64,000 nucleotides of DNA from Psychroserpens mesophilus (GTDB lineage Bacteria; Bacteroidota; Bacteroidia; Flavobacteriales; Flavobacteriaceae), in NCBI RefSeq assembly GCF_000826645.1, contig NZ_JXJP01000008.1, positions 310,001 through 374,000 of the forward strand. Direction: 5' to 3'. The notes beneath the pieces are model-generated. The model was not told where the DNA came from, made no database searches, and saw only the letters and a list, made by a program, of their open reading frames with translations. The position numbers and the translations under genes were made by a program. Below are positions 17,100 to 25,522 of this stretch, piece by piece. Within the stretch, counting starts at the first letter, position 1. Each line of letters begins with the position of its first letter.

Positions 17100-19115
17100 C
17101 TAATTAATGATAATCTTTTTAACAATCTGTCTGTTATTTGAATACAGATTAAGCAAATACATCCCGTTGGATAATTCCAGATCGACATACCCATCACCTT
17201 GTAAATCAAACGTTTTTACTTGTCGACCTTCAATAGATAAGACATCCATTTTAGCATCATGTTGAAGTCCTCTGATGTAAATTCTGTTCGACGTCGGATT
17301 TGGAAACACATGAATATTTGTCAAATCAAATTCAGAAACACTTAATTGCTGATCCCAAACATCTCCAATATTATCTCCCCAAATATACTCTACTAAATCT
17401 GGCTGATCTATAAACGGATTCCTATTGAATTGCCATGTATAAACCACATTATTCCTGTTCATTTCATAATCATCAGGAGGATCGGTTCGATGCCAATCTA
17501 GCAAGGTTTCCAAATCGCCTAATTCTCCTGGTCCATTTTCAGGATAACCATTCACAACAGCTAATCCATTAAATCTAACAGCCATATATAAAACACTTCT
17601 TGCTGCATCACCTCTGAAACTTTCACCCAATCGCATTGGATCTCCTGACGATGCATCAGAACCATCATAACCACCTAAATTCGGGTCTCCATAATGCTTG
17701 TTATTACGAGTGCTATTTTCAGGACCATCAACAGCTCTCAATGCATGAGCATCAGAATTACCATGACGCAATGAATCGGCAGTAGTATTCCAAAAAATAT
17801 TTCTTCCATCTGCAATTTCATCTTCTTCAATATCAAAAAATCCACCACGCGAACGAGGATACGTGTGCTCTCTATTCCATCGTCCTGTACTCACAGAACC
17901 TGTTTGAAAGTCTAGCTTAGGACGACCTTGTTCTGTGTAAACCAACCATACCTCATTACTGTTTTCGGGATTTTGATCAGCTTCCTTTAAAATATCAATA
18001 ACATCAGCATAAGTTTGTGCTCTAACCACGCCTTCTTCAGCAATAATATCTTGTAAAGCCTGACGCAAGGCATCATCTGCCAAACCATCTAAACTATTGT
18101 AATATCCATTTGGTTGCGTACTGGCAACAGTTCCATAAGTAGGCTCTAAAGGTGTTCCAAAAGTCGCCATCGTAAAATCGTTATCTACAATTCTTATTTC
18201 AATATTATCATTCAGCTGCACATAAGGAACAGGCAAACTTTCAAAACGGATTCGTGTCACCTCATCACCTTCATCATCGCTATCATCAATAAGCGTTATG
18301 GTTGTTGATGCTGTGCTTTGTCCAGAAGGAATTGTGATCGATGTGTTTCCAGTATAGTCAGACGTATTAAAACCTTGATTGTTTAACAGAATATTGAAAT
18401 CCAGGTTTGTAGCTACGTTAGTTTCCGACGTAAATGTAATATCAAAACTTTCCCCTTCGTTGTATTGTGATTGTTCAATATTGATGCTAATTCCGTTGAA
18501 AATAATTCCGCTTCCATCATTAAGTTGTCGTGGTGTTGGAGTTGTAGAAGTGTACGTCACATTTCCATCCATATCTTCAAATCGCTGAATAGAATTGGTA
18601 TTGTTACTGGAGCCTTCATTTATTTGTTCGATATCGACAAATCGAGGATCCTGACTAAAAATGGCGATCATATCTGTATCATCAGCATCAGACGTGTCAT
18701 ACAATAAAACATCAACTAAGTTTTCAATGGTTGCAACCGTCTCTTCAGGAAAATCAAAATCATTCGCCTGATAAATTGCCACAGCATCAGCTCCGTTTTG
18801 AATGACATTTTCGGAAATTAATAGTTGAGGCACAGGTGATACCGAATTACTACCAATAAGTAAAATGCCATTAACATCTGTGATGTAACCGTCTAAATCA
18901 ATTGCGAAATAACTGGAGTTCATTCCTGAGTCTGAACCATTAAAGAAAACTAAAACGTAACCATCTAAAGGAAAGTTTGGCGTTTCTGAGAGTAACTCGA
19001 CAAATTCCATATTGTCTGTTCCTGGAGTATCACAATCCAATTCATTTATAACAACTTGAGAAAAGACTGAGTTTGTTATAAGAACTAAAAAAATAAAAAG
19101 TAATAATGACTTCAT
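17100..19115 (-). CDS. T9SS-exported endonuclease I family nuclease with lamin-tail-like and Calx-beta domains
   Basis: 671 residues: signal peptide (LLLFIFLVLITNSVFSQ); residues ~20-200, a lamin-tail-type domain (VVINELDCDTPGTDNMEFVEL); ~205-310, a Calx-beta-like domain (YNEGESFDITF ... ITLIDDSDDEGDEVTRI); ~320-590, an endonuclease I domain with NREHTYPRSRGGFFD, HALRAVDGPENSTRNNKHYG and RGDAARSVLYMAVRF, the His/Asn motifs of the beta-beta-alpha-metal nucleases; and a C-terminal T9SS type A domain (VFPNPTSNRIYIRG ... QIVKKIIIN). It probably degrades extracellular DNA or RNA, for nutrients or in biofilm. Monocistronic, facing the bidirectional terminator. Confidence 0.88.
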   Translation of the reverse strand: MKSLLLFIFLVLITNSVFSQVVINELDCDTPGTDNMEFVELLSETPNFPLDGYVLVFFNGSDSGMNSSYFAIDLDGYITDVNGILLIGSNSVSPVPQLLISENVIQNGADAVAIYQANDFDFPEETVATIENLVDVLLYDTSDADDTDMIAIFSQDPRFVDIEQINEGSSNNTNSIQRFEDMDGNVTYTSTTPTPRQLNDGSGIIFNGISINIEQSQYNEGESFDITFTSETNVATNLDFNILLNNQGFNTSDYTGNTSITIPSGQSTASTTITLIDDSDDEGDEVTRIRFESLPVPYVQLNDNIEIRIVDNDFTMATFGTPLEPTYGTVASTQPNGYYNSLDGLADDALRQALQDIIAEEGVVRAQTYADVIDILKEADQNPENSNEVWLVYTEQGRPKLDFQTGSVSTGRWNREHTYPRSRGGFFDIEEDEIADGRNIFWNTTADSLRHGNSDAHALRAVDGPENSTRNNKHYGDPNLGGYDGSDASSGDPMRLGESFRGDAARSVLYMAVRFNGLAVVNGYPENGPGELGDLETLLDWHRTDPPDDYEMNRNNVVYTWQFNRNPFIDQPDLVEYIWGDNIGDVWDQQLSVSEFDLTNIHVFPNPTSNRIYIRGLQHDAKMDVLSIEGRQVKTFDLQGDGYVDLELSNGMYLLNLYSNNRQIVKKIIIN

Positions 19116-19745
19116 GTCTAATTTTTGTTTAGCACAAATGTAAACATCAATTTAAGTATAATCGATTTATAGGTTTAATAAATAATTAATTTTAACATAA
19201 CTGTCTAAAAAATCACCTCATTATAAATCACGAAATAATCCTGGTTTTAGGTTTTCAAAAAGACGAAATTGATGAAAAACTTAATTTTCATAATAAAACT
19301 CCCCTTGGTCAAAAAAAATGTGACGAAAAACCCCCTTAAATTGTTATAATTTATAACTGTAACACGTATTTAGTATTACTAAATAAAATCTTCAATAAGA
19401 GCGTCACATAAATATCGAAACAATTATCATCTTTTTAGTTATAATATCATATTCAATTTCATACTTTTTCATAAAAACGTTTGGTCAAAGCTTTTCCAAG
19501 TTTATATATTGAAAACTCAATCAAAAAAATAATATAATAATTAACCTTTAAAACCTAAAAATTATGATGACACTTGCAAAACTAATAATCGACTTAATCT
19601 TTTCTTTTTAATAGGAATTCAGATTCATTTTAACCAACCAAAAATGTAAAACTTAGTCTAGAATAGGTTTTACATTATCTTTAAAACCACAATTTGGTTG
19701 CCACTTGCAAAAGCTGTATTTTTAAATATCTCATACAAGCTCTTA
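19116..19745. other. Long intergenic region with two perfect 15-bp palindromes
   Basis: About 630 bases without a convincing gene. GTTATAATTTATAAC (19343-19357) and TTTAGTATTACTAAA (19369-19383) are perfect palindromes 26 bases apart, preceded by a conspicuous CCCCC tract. A 15-codon ATG frame at 19564-19611 (MMTLAKLIIDLIFSF) is possible but unsupported. The rest is AT-rich and probably leader or promoter sequence for the small gene at 19746. Confidence 0.5.
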
Positions 19746-19898
19746 ATGAAGAAAGCCGTATTTAAAACTCTAGCCAAAATAAACAAAGTAATCTTACCTA
19801 GTTACACCAAACGCAACTTAGACTTAAGTAAAGCCAGTAAATTTCAATTAGCCATTATTGGATGGCGAGTTTATGTCACCAAGCGTGCTTTAGATTAG
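19746..19898 (+). CDS. Small conserved basic protein (50 aa)
   Basis: 50 residues from ATG 19746: a basic N-terminal helix (MKKAVFKTLAKINKVILPS), a short central YTKRNLDLSKASKF, and a C-terminal FQLAIIGWRVYVTKRALD. From memory, proteins of this shape and C-terminal motif recur in Flavobacteriaceae and are sometimes labelled SsrA-binding protein; it lacks the SmpB beta-barrel and is far too short, so I do not adopt that name. A TTG at 19698 would add 16 residues with weaker support. Function unknown; strongly basic, possibly nucleic-acid or ribosome associated (inference). Confidence 0.6.
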   Translation: MKKAVFKTLAKINKVILPSYTKRNLDLSKASKFQLAIIGWRVYVTKRALD

Positions 19899-19909
19899 CA
19901 CATCGTTAT

Positions 19910-20590
19910 CTATTCAATTTCAAAATCAAAATACGTATTAGGAAATGGCTCCCATCGTAATGTAAAATGCCACCATTCTTTAGCATAATTCCTAAAATTA
20001 TGTTTTAGCATGACTTCTTGTAGTAATTTTCGATTGGATTTTTGATCTTCAGTTAAGTCTGAATGATTAACCCAGGATTCCTTTCCGAAGAAATCATAAG
20101 GACTTCCCATATCTAAAGGCTCACTTGTAATACCATCAATGATAGTCAAATCTAACGTACTTCCTCTGCTATGACCAGAACGTGTGGCGATGTATTCCTC
20201 ACGAAACAGAAAGCGTTTTTCTACGTCTGGATAAAATTCCTGCTTATTAATGGTATCATTCAAATCTTTAGCCCAACGCATAAAATGATTTACTGCACGC
20301 TGTGGTCGATAACCATCATACACTTTTAAACACAAATTTTGCTGTTGTAGATCATGCTGCACTTTTCGAAGTGCTTCTGCTGTTTCCTTTGTAATTATAA
20401 GAAGGTTAGCATTGTAACCCTCTATAGTATCTCCAACAAAATTGTGACTAGAATAATAGCGCAATTCCACATCCAGATCCGGAATGACAGTTTTAGCATA
20501 CACAAAACCTTTTGGAAGTGTATTTGATTTCTGAAAACCAAAGGCTAACAAAATGAAGAAAAATGATATAAATACAATTTTGAGTTTCAT
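19910..20590 (-). CDS. D-alanyl-D-alanine dipeptidase (VanX/DdpX-like, M15D)
   Basis: 226 residues with an N-terminal signal or anchor (KIVFISFFFILLAFGF). M15 zinc-peptidase motifs are complete: SGHSRGSTLDLT supplies the first His and Asp ligands, EWWHFTL supplies the general base Glu and the third His, and VYDGYRP is the conserved arginine block. Family members hydrolyse D-Ala-D-Ala dipeptide. A vancomycin-resistance role would need vanH/vanA partners, none of which are near, so turnover of cell-wall dipeptides in the periplasm is more likely. Convergent with the small basic protein gene. Confidence 0.9.
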   Translation of the reverse strand: MKLKIVFISFFFILLAFGFQKSNTLPKGFVYAKTVIPDLDVELRYYSSHNFVGDTIEGYNANLLIITKETAEALRKVQHDLQQQNLCLKVYDGYRPQRAVNHFMRWAKDLNDTINKQEFYPDVEKRFLFREEYIATRSGHSRGSTLDLTIIDGITSEPLDMGSPYDFFGKESWVNHSDLTEDQKSNRKLLQEVMLKHNFRNYAKEWWHFTLRWEPFPNTYFDFEIE

Positions 20591-20623
20591 ACGATATAAG
20601 CTAATTTAGATAAAAATTAAGTG

Positions 20624-21229
20624 ATGGACTTATTTTCTGAAGAAAAAACGATTTTAAAATTACCTGATGCGGAATTGATTTACATTCCAAATTTCTTAAA
20701 TCAACAAAATGCATATCGCTATTTTAAATATTTGAAACAGAACGTAAATTGGCAACAAGACGACATAACAATCTTTGGAAAAACTTACAACCAACCAAGA
20801 CTAACTGCGCTCTATGCTGTGAACAAAGCCACCTACTCCTATTCCAACATCACCATGCATCCTAATGATTTCACTACTGAATTATTAGATTTGAAACTTG
20901 CTGTTGACACTGAAGCACAACACAAATTCACAACGGTATTACTTAATTTATACAGAGACGGAAATGATAGCAATGGCTGGCATGCCGATAATGAAAAAGA
21001 ATTAGGAGAACAGCCAACAATCGCCTCTTTAAGCTTAGGGGCAACCAGAACTTTTCATTTTAAACATAGAATTCTAAAAGCAGAACGACATAAGATGGAT
21101 TTAGAACATGGAAGCCTATTGATAATGAAAGGCGCCATGCAAAAATATTGGTTACATCAAATTCCTAAAACGAGAAAGATTATTGGTGAACGCATTAATT
21201 TGACCTTTAGAACTATTAAAAGTCTATAA
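20624..21229 (+). CDS. AlkB-like 2-oxoglutarate/Fe(II) dioxygenase
   Basis: 201 residues from ATG 20624 (a GTG one codon upstream is also possible). Iron ligands are visible as His120-x-Asp122 in WHADNE and His178 in WLHQIPK; the 2-oxoglutarate-binding arginines lie in ERINLTFR. The NLYRDGNDSNGWHAD and SLSLGATRTFHFKH blocks match the ALKBH2/3-type bacterial group that repairs 1-methyladenine and 3-methylcytosine in DNA. It has its own terminator and no ada-type neighbour. Confidence 0.9.
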   Translation: MDLFSEEKTILKLPDAELIYIPNFLNQQNAYRYFKYLKQNVNWQQDDITIFGKTYNQPRLTALYAVNKATYSYSNITMHPNDFTTELLDLKLAVDTEAQHKFTTVLLNLYRDGNDSNGWHADNEKELGEQPTIASLSLGATRTFHFKHRILKAERHKMDLEHGSLLIMKGAMQKYWLHQIPKTRKIIGERINLTFRTIKSL

Positions 21230-21234
21230 AAGAA

Positions 21235-21262
21235 AAAACCGAGATCCCTCAATCTCGGTTTT
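21235..21262. terminator. Intrinsic terminator after the AlkB-like gene
   Basis: AAAACCGAGAT / ATCTCGGTTTT stem with a 6-base loop and flanking A and T runs, directly after the stop; it could work in both directions. Confidence 0.85.
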
Positions 21263-21416
21263 CCTAATTTGCGTTTTATTTATGTGGTAGATTTAGGGTC
21301 GCTAACTCAGCACATAAGCAAATATTAATTAATTAATCCATTGAACTAAAAACTAAATTTTAGTACACTTCAAATATAGAACTCTATTTCAATTTACAAG
21401 TCAAAATACATATATA

Positions 21417-21482
21417 ATCGATGAAATACACTTAATTTTAACATTTAAAGACAAAAACATGTATTTCACCGATGAAATGCAT
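21417..21482. promoter_or_regulatory. ATCGATGAAATACA element and ATGTATTTCA-N4-TGAAATGCAT dyad
   Basis: In the 382-bp gap before the hydrolase at 21612. ATCGATGAAATACA lies at 21417-21430, and a 24-bp dyad with 9 of 10 arm matches lies at 21459-21482. A TATTTTTG -7-like box follows at 21573-21580, but no good TTG was found at the right distance. A related sequence occurs at 40646-40680. The rest of the gap holds nothing I can identify. Confidence 0.4.
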
Positions 21483-21611
21483 CTCTGTTTTTCCTGTGAT
21501 TCCATGAATTTTTTTCAATTCTTTAAATATTTTAGGTTTAAAATCGTTACACAATGACAAATTTCGTTTATGTATTTTTGATATTTATTATAATCGTCAC
21601 ACTTTAAAAAC

Positions 21612-22538
21612 ATGAAAGGTTACTTTTTATACATTTTATTGCTTTTTAATATTTTCAGTTTTAGTCAAGATGTCAATTTCACTTCTCAAGACTTAGCAAT
21701 TAATACCTATGTTGATGGCACATTGTTAACACCAAATAACATTGAGAATCCTGTTTTAGCAATAATCATTGCTGATTCTGGTCCGACCGACAGAAACGGA
21801 AATCAAAATTTTCAGAAAAACAATGCCATAAAAAAACTAGCTGAATCGCTATCCAATCAAAATATTGCAACATTTAGATATGATAAACGTATAGTCAAAC
21901 AAATCCGAAAAGGAAATGTGTCTTCTAAAATATCTTTTGATGATTTTATTACAGATGCCAATGCTGTTATTGACTATTTCAAATCACAAAACAGCTATTC
22001 TAAAATAGTTATTATTGGTCACGGACAAGGCAGTTTGGTTGGGATGGTTGCTTCAAGAGATAAAGCCGATAAGTTTATAGCCTTGGCTGGCTCTGGAAAA
22101 TCTATTGATCATGTTATTATAGATCAAATAACACAAATGGATCCAGCACTGGTAAGGGAGACAGAACGTTCATTTAAATTGCTTAGACAAGGACAGGTAG
22201 TTAAGAATTATCCTCAGGCTTTAAGCGGTATTTTGAGTCCAGACCTTCAAGCTTTTATGTTGAGTTGGATGAACTATAATCCACAGGAACTTATTAAAGA
22301 TTTAGATATACCAATTCTTATTATTAGTGGCACAAAAGATTTACAAGTTCCTATTGTTGAAGCTGAACTTTTAAAAGCAGCATCCTCAAATGCTGAGCTA
22401 AAGTTGATAGACAACATGAATCACGTCTTGTTTATTATTGAAGGCAAAGAACTTGAAAATTCTAAATCTTATAACGAGTCTTTCAGACCAATATCCAGTG
22501 AACTCATCACTGAACTTGTTGCGTTCATGAATAACTAG
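21612..22538 (+). CDS. Alpha/beta-hydrolase-like secreted protein lacking the nucleophile serine
   Basis: 308 residues, signal peptide MKGYFLYILLLFNIFSFSQ. Hydrolase fold elements: an oxyanion region ADSGPTDRNGNQ, the nucleophile elbow IIGHGQGSLVGM, the acid in IISGTKDLQVP and the histidine in MNHVLF. The elbow normally reads GHSxG; here codon 138 is GGA, giving glycine in place of serine, read directly at 22023-22025. The paralogue at 24346 has GHSQG with serine. The adjacent Ser (GQGS) is two positions late and is not the usual nucleophile. It may be a pseudoenzyme or binding protein. Followed by a strong terminator. Confidence 0.8.
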   Translation: MKGYFLYILLLFNIFSFSQDVNFTSQDLAINTYVDGTLLTPNNIENPVLAIIIADSGPTDRNGNQNFQKNNAIKKLAESLSNQNIATFRYDKRIVKQIRKGNVSSKISFDDFITDANAVIDYFKSQNSYSKIVIIGHGQGSLVGMVASRDKADKFIALAGSGKSIDHVIIDQITQMDPALVRETERSFKLLRQGQVVKNYPQALSGILSPDLQAFMLSWMNYNPQELIKDLDIPILIISGTKDLQVPIVEAELLKAASSNAELKLIDNMNHVLFIIEGKELENSKSYNESFRPISSELITELVAFMNN

Positions 22539-22564
22539 TCGCAATACACTTCAATATTAAAATT

Positions 22565-22596
22565 AAAAAAGCATCTCAAGTTTGAGATGCTTTTTT
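22565..22596 (+). terminator. Intrinsic terminator after the GHGQG hydrolase-like gene
   Basis: AAAAAAGCATCTCAA / TTGAGATGCTTTTTT, a perfect stem with very small loop and T-run. Confidence 0.9.
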
Positions 22597-22714
22597 ACTA
22601 ACTAACCAACCAAATGAAAATGTTTACTCCTTTAGTTGAGGTAATCACTCCTCGTTTAATATCATCGTAAGCATTCTACGACTTATATATAACAAATGGT
22701 GTGCCAAACTCGAT

Positions 22715-22746
22715 TTGGACGTAAAAAATATTTGATGTATTTTTGA
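22715..22746 (+). promoter_or_regulatory. Promoter of the SPFH-DUF4177-DUF1648-hydrolase operon
   Basis: TTTG at 22715-22718, a 20-base spacer and TATTTTTG at 22739-22746 match the flavobacterial TTG/TAnnTTTG consensus. It leaves a leader of about 45 bases before the ATG at 22793. Confidence 0.65.
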
Positions 22747-22792
22747 TATCAAAATAATATCATATTGAATTATTCAACTTAAACTTATCACA

Positions 22793-23653
22793 ATGAAAGA
22801 AGAAAAAATAATAGTACCTGCAAATGGTTATTTAATGCTCTTTGCATTTCTTATTTTATTTTTTGGTGGCATTATCACTATGATTGCCTTAAAGACACCA
22901 TGGTTATTATTAGCGGTTATTACAGGTGTTTTTATTGCACCAGGTTTTATAATGGTACAACCTAATGGGTCTAGAGTTCTATTACTTTTTGGAAAGTATG
23001 TTGGTACTGTTAAAAAGAATGGGTTTTACTGGGTAAATCCTTTCTATACCAAAAAGAAAATCTCATTACGAGCAAGTAATTTTGACAGTGAACGGTTAAA
23101 AGTAAATGACAAACTTGGTAACCCTGTAATGATAAGCACAATTCTAGTTTGGCGAGTTCAAAACACTTACAAAGCAGCTTTTGATGTTGATAATTATGAG
23201 AACTTTGTTCGTGTTCAAACAGATGCTGCTGTTAGAAAGCTAGCGAGCATGTATCCTTATGATAATTTTGCTGATGAAGGTGTTGATGAAGACATCACTT
23301 TGCGTTCTAGCGTAAATGAAGTCAGTACAGCTCTTGAAAAAGAAATTGATGAACGTTTATCTATAGCTGGTATCGAAGTCTTAGAAGCACGTATTGGCTA
23401 TTTAGCTTATGCTCAGGAAATCGCTAACGCTATGCTAAAACGCCAGCAAGCAACAGCTATTGTTGCCGCTAGACATAAAATCGTGGAAGGTGCTGTAAGC
23501 ATGGTGGAGATGGCGATTGAACAATTAAGCAAAAAAGAGGTTGTACATCTGGATGAGGAACGCAAAGCTGCTATGGTAAGTAATTTAATGGTTGTTCTTT
23601 GTGGAGACAAAGATGCTTCGCCAGTACTTAATACAGGAACATTAAGCCATTAA
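22793..23653 (+). CDS. SPFH (band 7/stomatin-like) membrane protein
   Basis: 286 residues. Two adjacent N-terminal hydrophobic stretches (LMLFAFLILFFGGIITMIAL and LLLAVITGVFIAPGFIMV) anchor an SPFH domain at ~60-240: QPNGSRVLLLFGKYVGTV, NPFYTKKKISLRASNF, PVMISTILVWRV, ALEKEIDERLSIAGIEVLEARI and YAQEIANAMLKRQQATAI. The C-terminal helix ends in a short RKAAMVSNLMVVLCGD segment. SPFH proteins oligomerise on the membrane and scaffold other proteins. It heads an operon with DUF4177 and DUF1648 proteins and an alpha/beta hydrolase, and these are candidate partners. Confidence 0.88.
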   Translation: MKEEKIIVPANGYLMLFAFLILFFGGIITMIALKTPWLLLAVITGVFIAPGFIMVQPNGSRVLLLFGKYVGTVKKNGFYWVNPFYTKKKISLRASNFDSERLKVNDKLGNPVMISTILVWRVQNTYKAAFDVDNYENFVRVQTDAAVRKLASMYPYDNFADEGVDEDITLRSSVNEVSTALEKEIDERLSIAGIEVLEARIGYLAYAQEIANAMLKRQQATAIVAARHKIVEGAVSMVEMAIEQLSKKEVVHLDEERKAAMVSNLMVVLCGDKDASPVLNTGTLSH

Positions 23654-23675
23654 AAATGAATAAGAATTAAAGATT

Positions 23676-23843
23676 ATGAAAGAATATAAAGTAGTGACTC
23701 CAAAGTTAGGTTTTAGAAATACTGTTGAAAAGCTTGAAGACTTACTGAACAATCATGCCAGAGAAGGTTGGGTTGTTAATAGTATTTTACCTCATGAATA
23801 TACTGTGTCGTATATCGTTTTTGAACGCGATAAAAACAGATAA
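23676..23843 (+). CDS. DUF4177 small protein
   Basis: 55 residues read from the sequence: MKEYKVVTPKLGF, then a helix (TVEKLEDLLNNHAREGW), then VVNSILPHEYTVSYIVFERDK. This beta-alpha-beta layout with the E-GW turn and the closing -FER- strand is the DUF4177 pattern. It lies 22 bases after the SPFH gene and 2 bases before the DUF1648 gene, clearly in the same transcript. Function unknown. Confidence 0.8.
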   Translation: MKEYKVVTPKLGFRNTVEKLEDLLNNHAREGWVVNSILPHEYTVSYIVFERDKNR

Positions 23844-23845
23844 AA

Positions 23846-24349
23846 ATGAAAACTGGCAGGCCAAAAATAAAAGTACCATTAGAAGGACTAGATATTGTTC
23901 TGGATATTCTTTCAGCTACTATACTGGTTTTATTAATTGCTTACACAATAATATCATATTCTGAATTACCAGATACTATTCCATCACATTTTAATATTAA
24001 AGGTGAAGTTGATGGTTATAGTAACAAAAGTATGCTATGGTTGCTTCCCGCATTTGCCATTGTCTTATTCTTTGGATTATATATTATGAATAAGTTTCCA
24101 CACTTACATAATTACATGGTTAATATTACTGAAGAAAATGCACTCAAAAATTATAGACTTAGCACCAGAATTGTTCGATTTGCAAACTTGTTTGCGATGT
24201 TTATATTTGGAGTTATAGCTTTCAGCATTGTTGAAACTTCAAAAGGTAATACCAGTAACATTGAGATTTGGTTTCTTCCATTGGTGATTGGAATTAGTAT
24301 AACATTGCCAATAATTATTTTTATTTATCAGAAAAACATAAACAAATGA
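23846..24349 (+). CDS. DUF1648-domain membrane protein
   Basis: 167 residues with four membrane segments (VLDILSATILVLLIAYTII, LWLLPAFAIVLFFGLYIM, FANLFAMFIFGVIAFSIV and FLPLVIGISITLPIIIFIY). The DUF1648 signature LPDTIPSHFNIKGEVDGYSNKS lies in the first extracytoplasmic loop, split here as PDTIPSHFN and GEVDGYSNK. DUF1648 proteins occur near SdpI-type immunity and envelope functions, but no toxin gene is evident here. The stop codon overlaps the start of the next gene by 4 bases, indicating translational coupling with the hydrolase. Confidence 0.85.
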   Translation: MKTGRPKIKVPLEGLDIVLDILSATILVLLIAYTIISYSELPDTIPSHFNIKGEVDGYSNKSMLWLLPAFAIVLFFGLYIMNKFPHLHNYMVNITEENALKNYRLSTRIVRFANLFAMFIFGVIAFSIVETSKGNTSNIEIWFLPLVIGISITLPIIIFIYQKNINK

Positions 24350-25284
24350 TTAAATTCAAATTAATTATAGCATTGATCGTCTTTACGCACAATATGTTTG
24401 CTCAAGACACATTTACTTCGGAAGACATACTAATCAAGAATGATAGTATTCAGTTACCAGGAACTTTAACATATAATGCCGATTTAAAATCTCAACCTTT
24501 AATCATTTTTATTCATGGCTCTGGCAATGTTGATCGTAATGGTAATCAAGGTATGATGGCTAAAGCAAATTACATTAAGATGCTTAATGACAGTTTAGTC
24601 TCTAAAGATATAGCATTCTTTAGGTTTGATAAACGTACAGCAACCCAATCTAATATGAGGTTTATTATGTCTAACATGACCTTTGAGGGCTTTGTTGATG
24701 ACGTTAATACCATTATTAACACCTTTAAAGACGATAATCGATTTTCATCCATAACGCTAATTGGCCATAGTCAGGGCTCGTTAATTGCTATGTTGGTTGA
24801 CCATACGTATGTTGATAAATACATTTCACTCGCTGGTCCGAGCAATTCAATAGATCAAACGTTAGTTGAACAAATTAGGTTTCAAAATGGTGATGACATG
24901 GCCAATAAAGTGGAGTCACATTTTAAAGAATTATATGAAAAAGGACATATTGAAAATGTAGATCCGATGTTAATGTCAATTTTCAATAAACCTACACAAC
25001 CTTTTATACTATCCTGGATGAAATACAATCCTTCGGAAGAAATTAAATCAGTTAAATTACCCATTCTGATTCTAAACGGAAGTAAAGATCTACAAGTTCC
25101 AATACGTGATGCTGAAACATTACATGCCGCCAATCCAAATTCTAAATTAGTCATTATTGAAAATATGAATCATGTCTTAAAATCGATAGAAAAAGATGAA
25201 GACAATATAACATCATATATGTCACCAGATTTTCCGTTATCAGAAGAATTAATACAAGTCATTGAAACCTTTATAAAACATTAA
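24346..25284 (+). CDS. Alpha/beta hydrolase, secreted (intact catalytic triad)
   Basis: 312 residues; signal peptide LIIALIVFTHNMFAQ. The catalytic set is complete: GHSQGS with Ser142 (AGT at 24769-24771), Asp in LNGSKDLQVP and His in MNHVL. The HGSGNVDRNGNQG block forms the oxyanion region. It is similar along its length to the product at 21612 (same RNGNQ, FRFDKR, SWM-YNP and KDLQVP blocks), so the two are duplicates with diverged active sites. It is the last gene but one of the SPFH operon, overlapping DUF1648 by 4 bases. Substrate unknown; likely an esterase or peptidase-type hydrolase in the periplasm. Confidence 0.85.
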   Translation: MIKFKLIIALIVFTHNMFAQDTFTSEDILIKNDSIQLPGTLTYNADLKSQPLIIFIHGSGNVDRNGNQGMMAKANYIKMLNDSLVSKDIAFFRFDKRTATQSNMRFIMSNMTFEGFVDDVNTIINTFKDDNRFSSITLIGHSQGSLIAMLVDHTYVDKYISLAGPSNSIDQTLVEQIRFQNGDDMANKVESHFKELYEKGHIENVDPMLMSIFNKPTQPFILSWMKYNPSEEIKSVKLPILILNGSKDLQVPIRDAETLHAANPNSKLVIIENMNHVLKSIEKDEDNITSYMSPDFPLSEELIQVIETFIKH

Positions 25285-25285
25285 C

Positions 25286-25465
25286 ATGTCGAAGAAGAAA
25301 GCATTTGCATTACGAATTAATGAAGATATGCTCAAAGCCATCGAGAAATGGGCTGCTGACGAATTCAGAAGCACCAATGGACAGATTGAGTGGATGCTAA
25401 TGCAATATTTAAAAGAAAAAAACAGACAACCAAAACCAAATAAAAACAAAGATAACGACTCTTAA
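25286..25465 (+). CDS. Arc-like ribbon-helix-helix protein
   Basis: 59 residues beginning 1 base after the hydrolase stop. MSKKKAFALRIN is the beta-strand that would contact DNA, followed by helix EDMLKAIEKWAADEF, a turn with R-S-T-N-G and helix QIEWMLMQYLKEKNR: the Arc/MetJ fold. The C-terminus is a basic, disordered tail. It ends inside the operon terminator. It could regulate this operon; no partner toxin gene is present, so a toxin-antitoxin reading is not supported. Confidence 0.8.
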   Translation: MSKKKAFALRINEDMLKAIEKWAADEFRSTNGQIEWMLMQYLKEKNRQPKPNKNKDNDS

Positions 25466-25479
25466 AGAGTCGTTTTTTT
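25454..25479 (+). terminator. Intrinsic terminator overlapping the ribbon-helix-helix stop codon
   Basis: ACGACTCTT / AAGAGTCGT stem followed by seven T; the TAA at 25463-25465 forms the loop, so the end of the gene and of the transcript coincide. Confidence 0.85.
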
Positions 25480-25522
25480 ATGCGCATTAATTTTGGTATT
25501 TTGCGACCCTAAATAATTGTGT

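Noticed and set aside
19564-19611. 15-codon leader peptide MMTLAKLII...
   Set aside because: Too short for confident calling; no attenuator hairpin or regulated gene follows closely.
9191-19716. 18-base identity TGCCACTTGCAAAAGCTG at 9191-9208 and 19699-19716
   Set aside because: One copy is inside the coding sequence of a barrel protein, the other upstream of an unrelated gene, and the flanks do not match; chance in an AT-rich genome is likely.
19910-20590. Vancomycin resistance (vanX)
   Set aside because: No vanH, vanA/B or vanRS genes are present; a lone M15D dipeptidase is common in Gram-negative bacteria.
25286-25465. Antitoxin of a toxin-antitoxin pair
   Set aside because: The ribbon-helix-helix protein has no adjacent small toxin gene; both neighbours are a hydrolase and a terminator.
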